From Polycladidibacter stylochi (GTDB lineage Bacteria > Pseudomonadota > Alphaproteobacteria > Rhizobiales > Stappiaceae), in contig NZ_LLWE01000019.1 of the NCBI RefSeq assembly GCF_001562055.1, positions 62,001-126,000 of the forward strand: a stretch of DNA of 64,000 nucleotides, given 5' to 3'. The notes under the pieces are model-generated. The model searched no databases, was not told the DNA's origin, and saw only the letters and a program-made list of their open reading frames with translations. The position numbers were made by a program, and so were the translations under genes. How positions within the stretch are numbered: position 1 is the first letter of the stretch; every line of letters starts with the position of its first letter. Below are positions 19,465-27,967 of this stretch, piece by piece.

Positions 19465-20331
19465 ATGCACCTTTTGATTTTGGGTTGTGGCTATTCTGCG
19501 CAAGCGCTTGTGAAAGAATATAGCGCACAGTTTGACAGTGTAACCGGCACCACCCGCGATGTAGAAAAGCGTGAAGCTCTCGAGACCCTTGGTATCTCTG
19601 CCCTGATTTTTGATGGACAAACAGCCAGCGAGACGTTGTTAGCGGCGGTTGATAAAGCCACGCATATTTTAATCAGCGTGGCCCCTGATGAGGCTGGAGA
19701 TCCGGTTTACAACCTGTTATCGCAGCGTATCGCCGCCAAACAACAGGTCTGGGTGGGCTATCTTTCAACCATCGGTGTTTATGGCGACCATAACGGCGCA
19801 TGGGTTTATGAAGACACCCCTTGTTATCCGGTTTCGGCCCGCTCACAGCAACGCGTATTAGCCGAACAGAACTGGTTACGTTTGGCCAAAGAGCAAGGGT
19901 TTCCGTTGGCTGTTTTCCGCCTCTCCGGTATTTACGGGCCGGGACGCAATGCCTTTGTCAATTTGCAGCGTGGCACGGCGAAGCGGATTATCAAAAAGGG
20001 TCAGGTCTTTAACCGCATCCATTGCGAGGATATCGCCGGTGCTGTGATGGCCGCGATAGAGAAGAACGCCGCTGGTGTTTACAACGTAAGTGACGACGAA
20101 CCATCTGCCCCACAGGATGTGGTGGAATATGCAGCGCAAATTATGGGGGTAACGCCACCTGCCGAGATTGCCTTTGAAGATGCGCAAATGTCACCTATGG
20201 CCCGCTCGTTTTATGGCGAGATAAAACGCGCGAACAACGACAAAATGAAACAGGAGCTGGGATACCAGCTTAAATACCCCACATACCGAGAAGCCTTCGA
20301 CCATATGTGGGTGCAGGGTTGGCAGGGATAA
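19465..20331 (+). CDS. NAD(P)-dependent epimerase/dehydratase fold protein (YeeZ-like)
   Basis: A Rossmann-fold protein of 288 residues with the N-terminal nucleotide-binding motif LLILGCGYSAQAL, a GxGxxA pattern. YLSTIGVYGDHNGAWVYED, FRLSGIYGPGRNAF and VYNVSDDEPSAPQDVV are typical of extended short-chain dehydrogenases of the YeeZ/COG0451 kind. The classical YxxxK pair is not obvious at the expected place, so the reaction is uncertain. It has its own AAGGA site and is followed by a terminator. Confidence 0.82.
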   Translation: MHLLILGCGYSAQALVKEYSAQFDSVTGTTRDVEKREALETLGISALIFDGQTASETLLAAVDKATHILISVAPDEAGDPVYNLLSQRIAAKQQVWVGYLSTIGVYGDHNGAWVYEDTPCYPVSARSQQRVLAEQNWLRLAKEQGFPLAVFRLSGIYGPGRNAFVNLQRGTAKRIIKKGQVFNRIHCEDIAGAVMAAIEKNAAGVYNVSDDEPSAPQDVVEYAAQIMGVTPPAEIAFEDAQMSPMARSFYGEIKRANNDKMKQELGYQLKYPTYREAFDHMWVQGWQG

Positions 20332-20342
20332 TCAATGGTCGC

Positions 20343-20373
20343 ACGCCGGACCCTGTTTGAGGGTTCGGCGTTT
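20343..20373 (+). terminator. Terminator after the epimerase-fold gene
   Basis: A 12-bp stem ACGCCGGACCCT/AGGGTTCGGCGT with one wobble pair and a GTTTG loop ends in TTT. It separates convergent genes. Confidence 0.65.
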
Positions 20374-20398
20374 AGCGACAACTTATGATGCAATAAAA

Positions 20399-20803
20399 TT
20401 AGTAAAGAGCTACTTGCTCGACATTCTCTGCGATATCATAGTAATCGCCTTTTGATTGGCAGAAAATGTGGCGGCCTTCTTTCACATCAGTTGGTCCTTC
20501 AATCAGTCCCAATGAGATACTGTAGGTTTTCTCATGGCCTTGTAGTTTATGACCATGCCAGTACAAGCTGGAACCACAGTTTTTGCAAAAAGCGCGGCGT
20601 GCATACTCCGAGGCCTCATAGATGCCCACATAGTCTTTGGGGTCACTGATTGCGAGGTCGTCTTCTTCAACTTCTGCGCAAATAAATGGTCCACTGCCCC
20701 ACTTGCGGCATTGACCACAATGGCAACTACTTGAAACCTCAGCTAAATTCCTCATAGTTAGCCGGATTTCCCCGCATAAACAACTCCCTTTCACTTCTGC
20801 CAT
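20399..20803 (-). CDS. GFA/CENP-V domain zinc protein
   Basis: This 134-residue protein has the fold of glutathione-dependent formaldehyde-activating enzyme. Zinc-site cysteines are in SCLCGEI, SSSCHCGQCRKW and AFCKNCGSSLYW. Many members have no proven formaldehyde activity, so only the fold is certain. The ATG at 20803 has GAGG 7 nt upstream; a TTG one codon earlier is not needed. It is isolated, facing the epimerase-fold gene. Confidence 0.85.
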   Translation of the reverse strand: MAEVKGSCLCGEIRLTMRNLAEVSSSCHCGQCRKWGSGPFICAEVEEDDLAISDPKDYVGIYEASEYARRAFCKNCGSSLYWHGHKLQGHEKTYSISLGLIEGPTDVKEGRHIFCQSKGDYYDIAENVEQVALY

Positions 20804-20928
20804 CAAGTAACCTCTTGTAATTTAATGCTTCAAATCAATTAATATTACAGCCTAAAATTAGCAGTTATTCATATTGTGTTCAACTTGCTCCCCACATTAA
20901 TATATCCAGTATTTCTAGGGGGAATATA

Positions 20929-21579
20929 ATGCTTAAATATGTTGTTTGCTTAACTGCTGTTGCGCTTAGTTTAGGTGGTTGTGCATCTTTATCAAAAGAC
21001 CAGTGCTTGCAAGGAGACTGGAAGGGAATCGGTGTTTTAGATGGCAAGGAAGGCCGTCCAGAGACCCGAATTGAAGAACACCAAAAGGCTTGTGCCAAGT
21101 ATAAAGTTATACCCGATAGAGCGGCATATAACAGTGGCCGCAAAGAAGGGTTGAAAACATATTGTAGTGTTTCATCTGGTTTTTCGCAGGGACGCGCGGA
21201 CAAGAGATATTATCAGGTCTGCTCCGGGCGCGCTGCATCGCTGTTTTTAGACGGCTATAACCTTGGACAGACCCTTCGACAAGCCGAGGACGCAAACGAT
21301 GATGCAGAACGAGAAGTTTCTCGCATCAAGGACCGCATCAACCGTTTACAAGATGAGGTGAGCGAAACTTCCTGTCATGATGCGAAAAAGCCTAAGGAAT
21401 GCCGAAAAGACAGGCGCAAAAAAGAAAGCCGAATTTCAGAGTTACGCCTAGATCTGGTTATTGCATACGCAGACTTGCACCGCTCGGAAAGCAGGTTGAA
21501 CTCAACACGTTCACAAGTCTACTCACAAATGCAACTTATGGATCCCAATTACGTTCGGCCAACAGTTATTTACCGCTAA
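20929..21579 (+). CDS. DUF2799-like lipoprotein
   Basis: A lipoprotein signal ends in LGGC at about residue 18 (lipobox LSLGGCAS), so the mature protein should be membrane-anchored. The segments DQCLQGDWKGIGVLDGKEGRP, HQKACAKYKVIPDRAAYNSGRKEGLKTYC and GFSQGRADKRYYQVC resemble DUF2799 proteins. The C-terminal half is a charged coiled coil with a Cys pair. The function of the family is unknown. AGGGGGA lies 5 nt before the ATG. Confidence 0.72.
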   Translation: MLKYVVCLTAVALSLGGCASLSKDQCLQGDWKGIGVLDGKEGRPETRIEEHQKACAKYKVIPDRAAYNSGRKEGLKTYCSVSSGFSQGRADKRYYQVCSGRAASLFLDGYNLGQTLRQAEDANDDAEREVSRIKDRINRLQDEVSETSCHDAKKPKECRKDRRKKESRISELRLDLVIAYADLHRSESRLNSTRSQVYSQMQLMDPNYVRPTVIYR

Positions 21580-21586
21580 ATAAAAT

Positions 21587-21621
21587 AAAGCAGGCTCCGG
21601 TACCACCTTGGAGCCTGCTTT
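21587..21621. terminator. Bidirectional terminator
   Basis: A perfect 12-bp stem AAAGCAGGCTCC/GGAGCCTGCTTT has an 11-nt loop, with A- and T-rich edges. It sits between the convergent lipoprotein and MFS genes. Confidence 0.8.
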
Positions 21622-21631
21622 ATCGTAAAAC

Positions 21632-22969
21632 TTAAGCATATTCTTCTTTTTTATAGGGATCAGACAAGAAGAGACTGAGTAAAAATGCTGCAATTAAAGC
21701 AACAGGTAATATGATCAGTGCCGTTTGATAGTCACCATAGCTCGGGTCTTGTGGCATAGATTCAGGACCAACCACATTGCTTGCTCCCGCCAGAATTTGT
21801 CCTGGAAGTGCCATAAGAATACCGCTGACAATAAATTGCGTTGCATTAACAATTGCAGCTGATGTACCTACCAAACCTGATGGTACCAACTTGGCCGCGA
21901 TGGCATAAGGTAACATAGAACCACCGGCAAAGAAGCCAAAGAAATAAAACAATAACGATGCAGTGATGGTATCCACATTACTGCCAACAAACAATAGAAC
22001 TATGAGAACAACCGCTTGAGCAAGGCTGGCGATTGTCATTGGCAAGACCATCTTGCCAATACGCTCTGACAACCAAGAAATGGCGGGAGAACCAGTCGCA
22101 AGCCCCAACCAACATAATGACGATGTCGTGTAAGCGGTCGTTGCTTCCATGCCTCCGGCCATCATTATTCGCGGCCCCCATACAACGCCTAGGGCAAACA
22201 TAGCACCGAATGTCGCCCCTGCGATGAGTGCATTGACCCAACTGGCTCGTACTGAAACAACAATTTTTATTGATGTCCCTATGCTGTTAGCGAAATTAGC
22301 AAAACCTGTCCAACCTTGGGTTTTAGCATTTTGCTCTGGTGGGTCTTTGAGCAAAATAAACATCATTATGCTTACGAGGGCTCCCATAACAGCAATGCCC
22401 AAAATCAAAGAGCTCCAGGTTATTGATAGATCAATAATCAAGTAGGAGATCACCCTTTGCCCAATCAAAGCGCCTATTGAGGCTGCAAATTGGACGAGAG
22501 AAAACATAAGGCCATATTTGGCCGGATTGAACCACTGTCCCCCAATAAAGCCAGCACCAATAAAGCCGAAGGAGGCACCTAACGCCATCAAAACCTGGCC
22601 AATGATTAAAAGTTCAAAACCTTGTGCTTGGGAGAAAACCAAAATGCCTAGCGTCAAGCAAATAGCCGCAAATGGTAGGCAACGCTTGGCTCCAAACAAG
22701 TCCAGCATTGAACCAGAGCCCAACTGCGCTAAGGCAAAAACCCAAGTATAAACCGAGCCGACCAAGCCCACCTGCGTTATGGTTAGGCTTAAATCTGCTG
22801 CCATTGATTTATTAGTGATGGCATAGCCGGACTGCATAATGAAAACAACAACAACAAAAGCAACACCTAAAGACCAATTAAGCCAAGCACGCCCTTTACC
22901 CCGATACTCACTGTGATCTGGAAGCTGAGTTTCATTCAACTTATTGTGCTGCACTTGGTGCCGGTTCAT
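21632..22969 (-). CDS. MFS transporter of unknown substrate
   Basis: A 445-residue inner-membrane protein with twelve predicted helices. Typical MFS features are the loop after helix 2 (SGSMLDLFGAKR, a variant of GxLxDrxGrR) and GQVLMALGASFGFIGAGFIGGQWF. A charged ~30-residue N-terminal tail precedes helix 1. I cannot name the substrate. It is on the same strand as arsR-acr3 but 228 nt downstream, and it does not resemble ArsJ as I recall it. Confidence 0.85.
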   Translation of the reverse strand: MNRHQVQHNKLNETQLPDHSEYRGKGRAWLNWSLGVAFVVVVFIMQSGYAITNKSMAADLSLTITQVGLVGSVYTWVFALAQLGSGSMLDLFGAKRCLPFAAICLTLGILVFSQAQGFELLIIGQVLMALGASFGFIGAGFIGGQWFNPAKYGLMFSLVQFAASIGALIGQRVISYLIIDLSITWSSLILGIAVMGALVSIMMFILLKDPPEQNAKTQGWTGFANFANSIGTSIKIVVSVRASWVNALIAGATFGAMFALGVVWGPRIMMAGGMEATTAYTTSSLCWLGLATGSPAISWLSERIGKMVLPMTIASLAQAVVLIVLLFVGSNVDTITASLLFYFFGFFAGGSMLPYAIAAKLVPSGLVGTSAAIVNATQFIVSGILMALPGQILAGASNVVGPESMPQDPSYGDYQTALIILPVALIAAFLLSLFLSDPYKKEEYA

Positions 22970-23107
22970 TCCCTTTTCTCCCTATGCATTACGCACCAAC
23001 TGGTGTTCGAACTATAATTGAAAAAATCGAACTGTTTTCGCTATCAATCTATCGTTTTATCTAACGAATGACCGAAGGACACCGTTGACAGATACAACAA
23101 AGCAATA

Positions 23108-23127
23108 GGGGACACAATTGTGCCCCC
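23108..23127. repeat. Inverted repeat upstream of the MFS gene
   Basis: GGGGACACAATTGTGCCCCC is an almost perfect palindrome (one A/C mismatch) between acr3 and the MFS gene. It may be an operator or a weak terminator of acr3. Confidence 0.4.
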
Positions 23128-23197
23128 TACTATTATAACTATATTTTTTCAGAGAGAGGAAATTTTTTCACTCTGTATTGATTGGCTATACCCGTAG

Positions 23198-24244
23198 TTA
23201 GGCAAACCGTGCTTTTGTTCGATTGGCAAAGGCGACAAGAGACAGCATTACAGGTACTTCGACCAGCACGCCAACAACCGTTGCTAGGGCTGCTCCAGAA
23301 TGAAGCCCGAACAAGCTAATCGCCACAGCAACTGCGAGCTCGAAGAAATTCGAGGTACCAATTAGCGCTGCAGGAGCGGCCACATTAAACGGTACCCGCC
23401 ATAAGTAGGCCCAGCCATAGGCGATAAAAAAGATCCCGTAGGATTGCAGCAAAAGCGGAATAGCAATCAGCACGATGATAGTTGGCTGCTCGACAATTGT
23501 TTGCGCTTGGAATGCAAACAACAGTACCACTGTTGCCAACAAGCCAAGTATAGAGAACGGCTTAAGCCTACTGGTAAACCTCTCAACCTCGCTATGGTCG
23601 TCTTTTTTATCCAGCGCCTTCCGGGTGAAATAACCGGCGGTGAGCGGAATGATCACATACAAAATAACAGAGAGAAGCAGCGTTTCCCATGGCACAACAA
23701 TATCTGTAATGCCCAGTAAAAAAGCAGCAATAGGAGCAAAAGCAAACACCATAATGATATCGTTAATGGATACTTGCACAAGGGTGTAATTGGCATCCCC
23801 CTTCACCAGTTGGCTCCAGACAAAAACCATTGCAGTACAGGGCGCAACACCAAGCAAAATCATCCCGGCGATATATTCTTTTGCCGTGGCAGGCTCAACC
23901 ATGCCAGCAAATACATATTCAAAGAATAAAATACCAAGGGCAGCCATTGTAAACGGTTTGATCAGCCAGTTAATGACCAGTGTAATACACAGGCCCTTTG
24001 GTTTACGGCCAACATCTTTCAAGCTGGCAAAATCAACGCCTATCATCATGGGGTAAATCATGATCCAAATCAGAATAGCCACCACGAAGTTGACGCTGGC
24101 ATATTCTAGCGAGGCGATAAACTCAAATACACTCGGAAAACCTACACCTAAAATAACGCCTGCGCCGATGCACAGCGCAACCCATACAGAAAGGTAATTC
24201 TCAAAAACACCGATAGGTGATTTTTCTTTTTTTGCTGTTGCCAT
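23198..24244 (-). CDS. acr3: ACR3-family arsenite efflux transporter
   Basis: Acr3 exports arsenite (and sometimes antimonite) using the proton-motive force. The 348-residue protein has about ten membrane helices. The conserved Cys in [15 protein letters not shown] is the family's functional thiolate. [15 protein letters not shown] and [19 protein letters not shown] are other Acr3 signatures. AGAAGG lies 9 nt before the ATG. It follows arsR by 41 nt, so the two form one transcript repressed by ArsR. No arsC or arsH is present in the window. Confidence 0.94.
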   Translation of the reverse strand: MATAKKEKSPIGVFENYLSVWVALCIGAGVILGVGFPSVFEFIASLEYASVNFVVAILIWIMIYPMMIGVDFASLKDVGRKPKGLCITLVINWLIKPFTMAALGILFFEYVFAGMVEPATAKEYIAGMILLGVAPCTAMVFVWSQLVKGDANYTLVQVSINDIIMVFAFAPIAAFLLGITDIVVPWETLLLSVILYVIIPLTAGYFTRKALDKKDDHSEVERFTSRLKPFSILGLLATVVLLFAFQAQTIVEQPTIIVLIAIPLLLQSYGIFFIAYGWAYLWRVPFNVAAPAALIGTSNFFELAVAVAISLFGLHSGAALATVVGVLVEVPVMLSLVAFANRTKARFA

Positions 24245-24285
24245 TGGGGGTATCCTTCTGGATTAGTGCCTCTATCTCGGCGGCC

Positions 24286-24639
24286 CTATTGATCACACTT
24301 TGCGAAGTCGCCCAGTTTTTGAAAGTCGCAGGCAAGTGGGACATCATTTGCCACAGTGCTACCGCAGCAGTCTTGCACCAAAAACCGGATCAACTCATTT
24401 ACCTTTGTAAAATCAACACTATAGACGATTGATCGCCCTTGACGTTCACTGTCCAGTATTCCCGCCCGCGATAAATGGCCAAGGTGAAAAGAGAGTGAGT
24501 TATGTGGCATTTCTAGCTTCTGGCTTATTTGGCCAGCAGGCAACCCTTTAGGGCCAGCTGCCACTAAAAGCCGAAAAACCTTTAGCCGTGTTTCTTGCGC
24601 AAAGGCTTCAAAAATAGGGATTGCATCTTTCATTTCCAT
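24286..24639 (-). CDS. arsR: ArsR/SmtB family arsenic-responsive repressor
   Basis: A winged-helix repressor of 117 residues with recognition region LEMPHNSLSFHLGHLSRAGILD. It lacks the classical N-terminal ELCVCDL metal motif. Instead a Cys pair (QDCCGS) near residue 92 and further cysteines at the C-terminus (LACDF, AKCDQ) probably bind As(III), as in the Acidithiobacillus-type ArsR. Two ATG starts, 24639 and 24633, are possible; spacing to TTGGA favours 24633. The operator overlaps the start region, indicating autoregulation. Confidence 0.92.
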   Translation of the reverse strand: MEMKDAIPIFEAFAQETRLKVFRLLVAAGPKGLPAGQISQKLEMPHNSLSFHLGHLSRAGILDSERQGRSIVYSVDFTKVNELIRFLVQDCCGSTVANDVPLACDFQKLGDFAKCDQ

Positions 24640-24661
24640 ATGTCCAATATAATGGACATAT
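24638..24661 (-). promoter_or_regulatory. ArsR operator palindrome
   Basis: ATATGTCCA and TGGACATAT are perfect 9-nt inverted arms separated by 6 nt. The palindrome overlaps the arsR start codon and abuts a TATAAT -10 box (minus strand, 24665 to 24660). Binding here would block transcription of arsR-acr3. Assignment to ArsR is inferred from position. Confidence 0.7.
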
Positions 24662-24770
24662 TATAAAAAGCAAGCCTTATCCCTTGTGGTCAAATTAAAA
24701 ATACCGCGATTAGAAGCTTAGTTCTCTTGTTCTCTTGGAACCTGCAAAATTTGCTTGCGTGAATAACTAG

Positions 24771-26177
24771 TTACACACGATAGGCAATGCGCAGATTACC
24801 CCAAAGCAGATCCTCGATATAAATGGGGGCAGAGATGTCCTTTAAAAGAGCAAATTTACCACCCCCCATATCGCGTCGATACGTTTGCAACAAGAACGGC
24901 TTTTCATTCTGCCCGGATGCCAGACCAACACGATCACTAAAAATCATACGGTTTCGGCAGTTCGCCATATTCCATACCGGATCATCCCTTTGTGGTTTGG
25001 AATATTGGGCATTATGAGTTGGGATATAGCCATTCGGGTCTGTTGCTACGCAAAGCACTGTTTTTTCGTGCTTATTCAATAACGGCTCTTGAATTGCCGG
25101 AAGTAATTGCTCTGCAATCTGGGTAAATTCGGTCAAATATTGTTTGGGGTTTGTTCCATCAATATGAACGTAGTTGCGGTCAAAAAGCTGCGAAAGGGTT
25201 ACCTTACCGGCTTCAAGAGCGGCTGTGAACTGGCGCGATATTTCAGAGGCCCCCCACTGCACATCGTCAATTATTTGGGCTGTTTCTCCATCTGGGTCCG
25301 CAATGGCAACATCGGCCAATATAGCATCTGAGTTGATGGCAGTTTGCATCATACCCTCTGAAATACTGGTAAGCATTTCATGGTTGCGGTCGACGATTTG
25401 CGCCATCTCGCCAACTTCACCCGTAAGACGGGTAGTATCTTCATCACTAGAATTACATGCATCGCCAATTGTTGCTGTACTTTGGGCAATCAGTTCAATG
25501 GATGTGTCGAGCTCTGAAAATACCTCTGTAAAAGCGTTAGTGCTTTCTTCCACGCCACTCACATGTTGCAGTGCAGCTGTACCTAATGTGGTGAGAGCTT
25601 TAGTTTCTTCCCCTAAATGCGCGATTGTTTGGTCAATTTGTTCCGTTACTTTACCTGTCTCTCGAGACAAGGCTTTCACTTCGCCAGCCACAACAGCAAA
25701 GCCGCGACCAGCCTCACCGGCACGAGCTGCTTCAATCGTAGCGTTCAAAGCCAGAAGGTTGGTTTGTCTGGCAATACCATCAATAGATGAGGAGAACTCA
25801 CGCACACTTTTTAAAGAAGACTCTAGCCCTTCTAGCTGGCCATTCATCGCGATAACTGCAGACGAGAGTTGTTCAATATTTCTCAGCGCATGTGTCATTA
25901 CATGACGGGCAGAACTCATAGCCTCATGCACCACTTCTGTTTGATCTTTCGAGGTGGTGACTGCCGTTCGCACATGACCGTTACTAGCGTGCACACTTTC
26001 CAGCGCTGTTTCCAGCAAGTGCATGGCTTTGCTGAGTTGGGCTGCCGTTTTGTTGACATCGTCGAGCTCGGCTTTGGACTGCGAGATATCCGTGCCCAAA
26101 GATTCAATACGCTGCAACAGTGGAGTGAGCGCCAAATTTTCTGTTTGGCTAAATTCCTTATCTATTTGATTGTTCAT
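24771..26177 (-). CDS. Soluble methyl-accepting chemotaxis protein with C-terminal sensor
   Basis: The 468-residue protein has no membrane helix, so it should act in the cytoplasm. The signalling hairpin is around residues 130-180 ([40 protein letters not shown]). The C-terminal ~150 residues ([71 protein letters not shown]) form a Cache-like sensor that I have seen in other alphaproteobacterial receptors. The ligand is unknown. The signalling tip precedes the sensor, the reverse of classical receptors. Confidence 0.88.
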   Translation of the reverse strand: MNNQIDKEFSQTENLALTPLLQRIESLGTDISQSKAELDDVNKTAAQLSKAMHLLETALESVHASNGHVRTAVTTSKDQTEVVHEAMSSARHVMTHALRNIEQLSSAVIAMNGQLEGLESSLKSVREFSSSIDGIARQTNLLALNATIEAARAGEAGRGFAVVAGEVKALSRETGKVTEQIDQTIAHLGEETKALTTLGTAALQHVSGVEESTNAFTEVFSELDTSIELIAQSTATIGDACNSSDEDTTRLTGEVGEMAQIVDRNHEMLTSISEGMMQTAINSDAILADVAIADPDGETAQIIDDVQWGASEISRQFTAALEAGKVTLSQLFDRNYVHIDGTNPKQYLTEFTQIAEQLLPAIQEPLLNKHEKTVLCVATDPNGYIPTHNAQYSKPQRDDPVWNMANCRNRMIFSDRVGLASGQNEKPFLLQTYRRDMGGGKFALLKDISAPIYIEDLLWGNLRIAYRV

Positions 26178-26332
26178 TACCTAATGATTGTTCCCTTGGC
26201 GATTTTAGCCGTTGGCGTTTGCCGCCAACTCTCCCTATACTAGTATAAATACGGTATAATCGATACTGAGAATATAAGTCGTTTGTCGTGCGTATCAGTA
26301 CTTAAACTAAGTTTAAAGTTTATAGAAAGCAT

Positions 26333-26360
26333 AAAAAAAGACACACCCAACGGATGTGCC
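26333..26360 (-). terminator. Terminator after rplT
   Basis: On the minus strand a GGCACATC/GGTGTGTC stem (two wobble pairs) is followed by seven T. It lies about 30 nt past the rplT stop. Confidence 0.7.
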
Positions 26361-26388
26361 CTTAAAAACTCAACAGGTTCTCTTAGGA

Positions 26389-26745
26389 TTAAGAGATCGC
26401 TGCCTGTGCTTTTTCAACGAGTGCTTTGAACGCAACTGGCTGATTGATAGCAAGGTCGGAAAGAACCTTACGGTCAACTTCAATACCAGATTTGTTCAGG
26501 CCGTCGATAAAGCGACCATAGGTCATACCGTGTTCACGAGTGGCAGCATTGATACGCTGGATCCACAGTGCACGGAAATTACGCTTGCGAGCTTTACGGT
26601 CGCGATAAGCGTACTGACCCGCTTTTTCAACCGCCTGCTTAGCAACGCGAATGGTATTCTTGCGACGACCATAGTAACCTTTGGCAGCCTTCAGAACTTT
26701 TTTGTGACGAGCGTGGGCGGTAACGCCTCTTTTTACACGTGACAT
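26389..26745 (-). CDS. rplT: 50S ribosomal protein L20
   Basis: L20 is needed early in 50S assembly and in many bacteria represses its own operon by binding the mRNA leader. The 118-residue product has the normal length and the family sequence [28 protein letters not shown], followed by [12 protein letters not shown] and [11 protein letters not shown]. It is 28 nt downstream of rpmI, preceded by GGAGG. Confidence 0.98.
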   Translation of the reverse strand: MSRVKRGVTAHARHKKVLKAAKGYYGRRKNTIRVAKQAVEKAGQYAYRDRKARKRNFRALWIQRINAATREHGMTYGRFIDGLNKSGIEVDRKVLSDLAINQPVAFKALVEKAQAAIS

Positions 26746-26773
26746 GGAGGTCTCCTAAATCAGGTTACTTGGC

Positions 26774-26971
26774 TTAGCCGTAAGGCAGATATTTTTTCAC
26801 GATACGTGCATCTGCTTCACACAGTGTGGTTGTACCACGTGCGTTACGGATGAACTTGGTCGTGCGTTTGATCATGCCGTGGCGTTTGCCAGCCTGACCG
26901 CATTTAACCTTGCCAGTCGCGGTGAGTTTGAAGCGCTTCTTTGCTCCAGACTTCGTCTTCAACTTGGGCAT
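26774..26971 (-). CDS. rpmI: 50S ribosomal protein L35
   Basis: A 65-residue basic protein with the family sequence [23 protein letters not shown] and a typical KKYLPYG end. AAAGGACG lies before the ATG. The gene is first in the rpmI-rplT pair and carries a structured ~200-nt leader with two strong inverted repeats. Confidence 0.98.
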   Translation of the reverse strand: MPKLKTKSGAKKRFKLTATGKVKCGQAGKRHGMIKRTTKFIRNARGTTTLCEADARIVKKYLPYG

Positions 26972-26991
26972 TTTTGCGTCCTTTCTTTTAG

Positions 26992-27009
26992 TTGATCGTT
27001 AACGATCAA
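26992..27009 (-). repeat. Perfect 18-bp palindrome in the rpmI leader
   Basis: TTGATCGTTAACGATCAA is fully palindromic and lies about 20 nt before the rpmI start. In RNA it could form a hairpin next to the ribosome binding site; in DNA it could be an operator. Confidence 0.5.
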
Positions 27010-27055
27010 TGATGTTGGGATGCATCATGAGCCGCCACGGCATGCCCTATGACGC

Positions 27056-27085
27056 CTTTGGCTATCGAGATTCGATAGACCAAAG
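27056..27085 (-). promoter_or_regulatory. Strong hairpin in the rpmI-rplT leader
   Basis: CTTTGG-CTATCGA and TCGATAG-CCAAAG pair over 13 bp with a single bulged base and a 3-nt loop. Together with the palindrome at 26992-27009 it suggests a folded leader RNA, possibly the site of L20 autoregulation. Confidence 0.5.
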
Positions 27086-27173
27086 ATGTAGCCGGGCGAC
27101 TCTGAACCGGCGCCTTATAGGAGATGCTCGAGATAAAAGCAAGTGAAGACTTGTATTCGCAGCCCTTCGGGCA

Positions 27174-27203
27174 CAAAAAAACACCCGGAAGTTATCCGGG
27201 TGT
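27174..27203 (-). terminator. Terminator after infC
   Basis: On the minus strand ACACCCGGA/TCCGGGTGT (9 bp, 5-nt loop) is followed by an uninterrupted run of T. It separates infC from rpmI, so those genes probably have separate promoters or an attenuation step. Confidence 0.85.
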
Positions 27204-27220
27204 CGATAATCATTGGTAGA

Positions 27221-27763
27221 TTATTTTGCGATAGGTGCAAGAACCATCATCATCTGACGGCCTTCCAGCTTCGGGTGCAACTCGACCTTAGCAATTTCTG
27301 CAGTCTCGTCCTTCACACGGTTGAGCAATTTCATGCCCAAGTCCTGGTGCGCCATTTCACGGCCACGGAAGCGAAGTGTGACTTTAACTTTGTCACCGTC
27401 TTTGAAGAAGCGCTCGATATTCTTCATCTTCACCTCATAGTCATGGGTGTCGATGTTAGGGCGCATCTTGATCTCTTTGATCTCGACGACCTTCTGCTTT
27501 TTCCGAGCTTCTGCTGCTTTCTTCTGGGCTTGGTACTTGTAGCGACCATAATCCAGAATCTTACAGACAGGCGGCTGGCTGTTTGGCGCGATTTCTACAA
27601 GGTCAAGACCCTGCTCCTGCGCCATTTCCATCGCTTGCTCAGTCGGTGTGGGACCGAGGTTTTCTCCTTCCGCGTTGATCAACTGAACTTCACGGACACG
27701 AATTTCTTTATTAGTGCGCGGCCCTTCCTTAGTGGGGGGTGGTGCGCGAAACGGACGGCGAAT
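27221..27763 (-). CDS. infC: Translation initiation factor IF-3 (ATT start)
   Basis: IF-3 checks start-codon choice on the 30S subunit. No ATG, GTG or TTG stands at the expected N-terminus. An ATT at 27763, preceded by GAGGAG at 9 nt, gives M(ATT)[34 protein letters not shown], matching the usual rhizobial start and a 180-residue length equal to E. coli IF-3. ATT starts are the known means by which IF-3 limits its own synthesis. The C-terminal domain includes [22 protein letters not shown] and [18 protein letters not shown] at 27682 would cut off most of the N-terminal linker and is unlikely. Confidence 0.93.
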   Translation of the reverse strand: MRRPFRAPPPTKEGPRTNKEIRVREVQLINAEGENLGPTPTEQAMEMAQEQGLDLVEIAPNSQPPVCKILDYGRYKYQAQKKAAEARKKQKVVEIKEIKMRPNIDTHDYEVKMKNIERFFKDGDKVKVTLRFRGREMAHQDLGMKLLNRVKDETAEIAKVELHPKLEGRQMMMVLAPIAK

Positions 27764-27967
27764 GGTCGAGCTCTCCTCTTTAATTGCCGATAATGATGAA
27801 ATTTCAAGGCCTATCCCATTGCAAGAATACAGCGTTTCGTCAAGTAAAAAACTGCTAGAGCGACCCAGAAACTTGATTACTGGCTAAAGATCATGAAATT
27901 TCACGAATAAGTCAATATTGCTTTTGTCGCGCCCCTGCAAAAAACCTTAATAACTCTAGGCCTCTTG

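Noticed and set aside
21632-24244. MFS gene as part of the arsenic operon (ArsJ-like)
   Set aside because: A 228-nt gap with an inverted repeat separates it, and neither ArsJ motifs nor the partner dehydrogenase gene are present.
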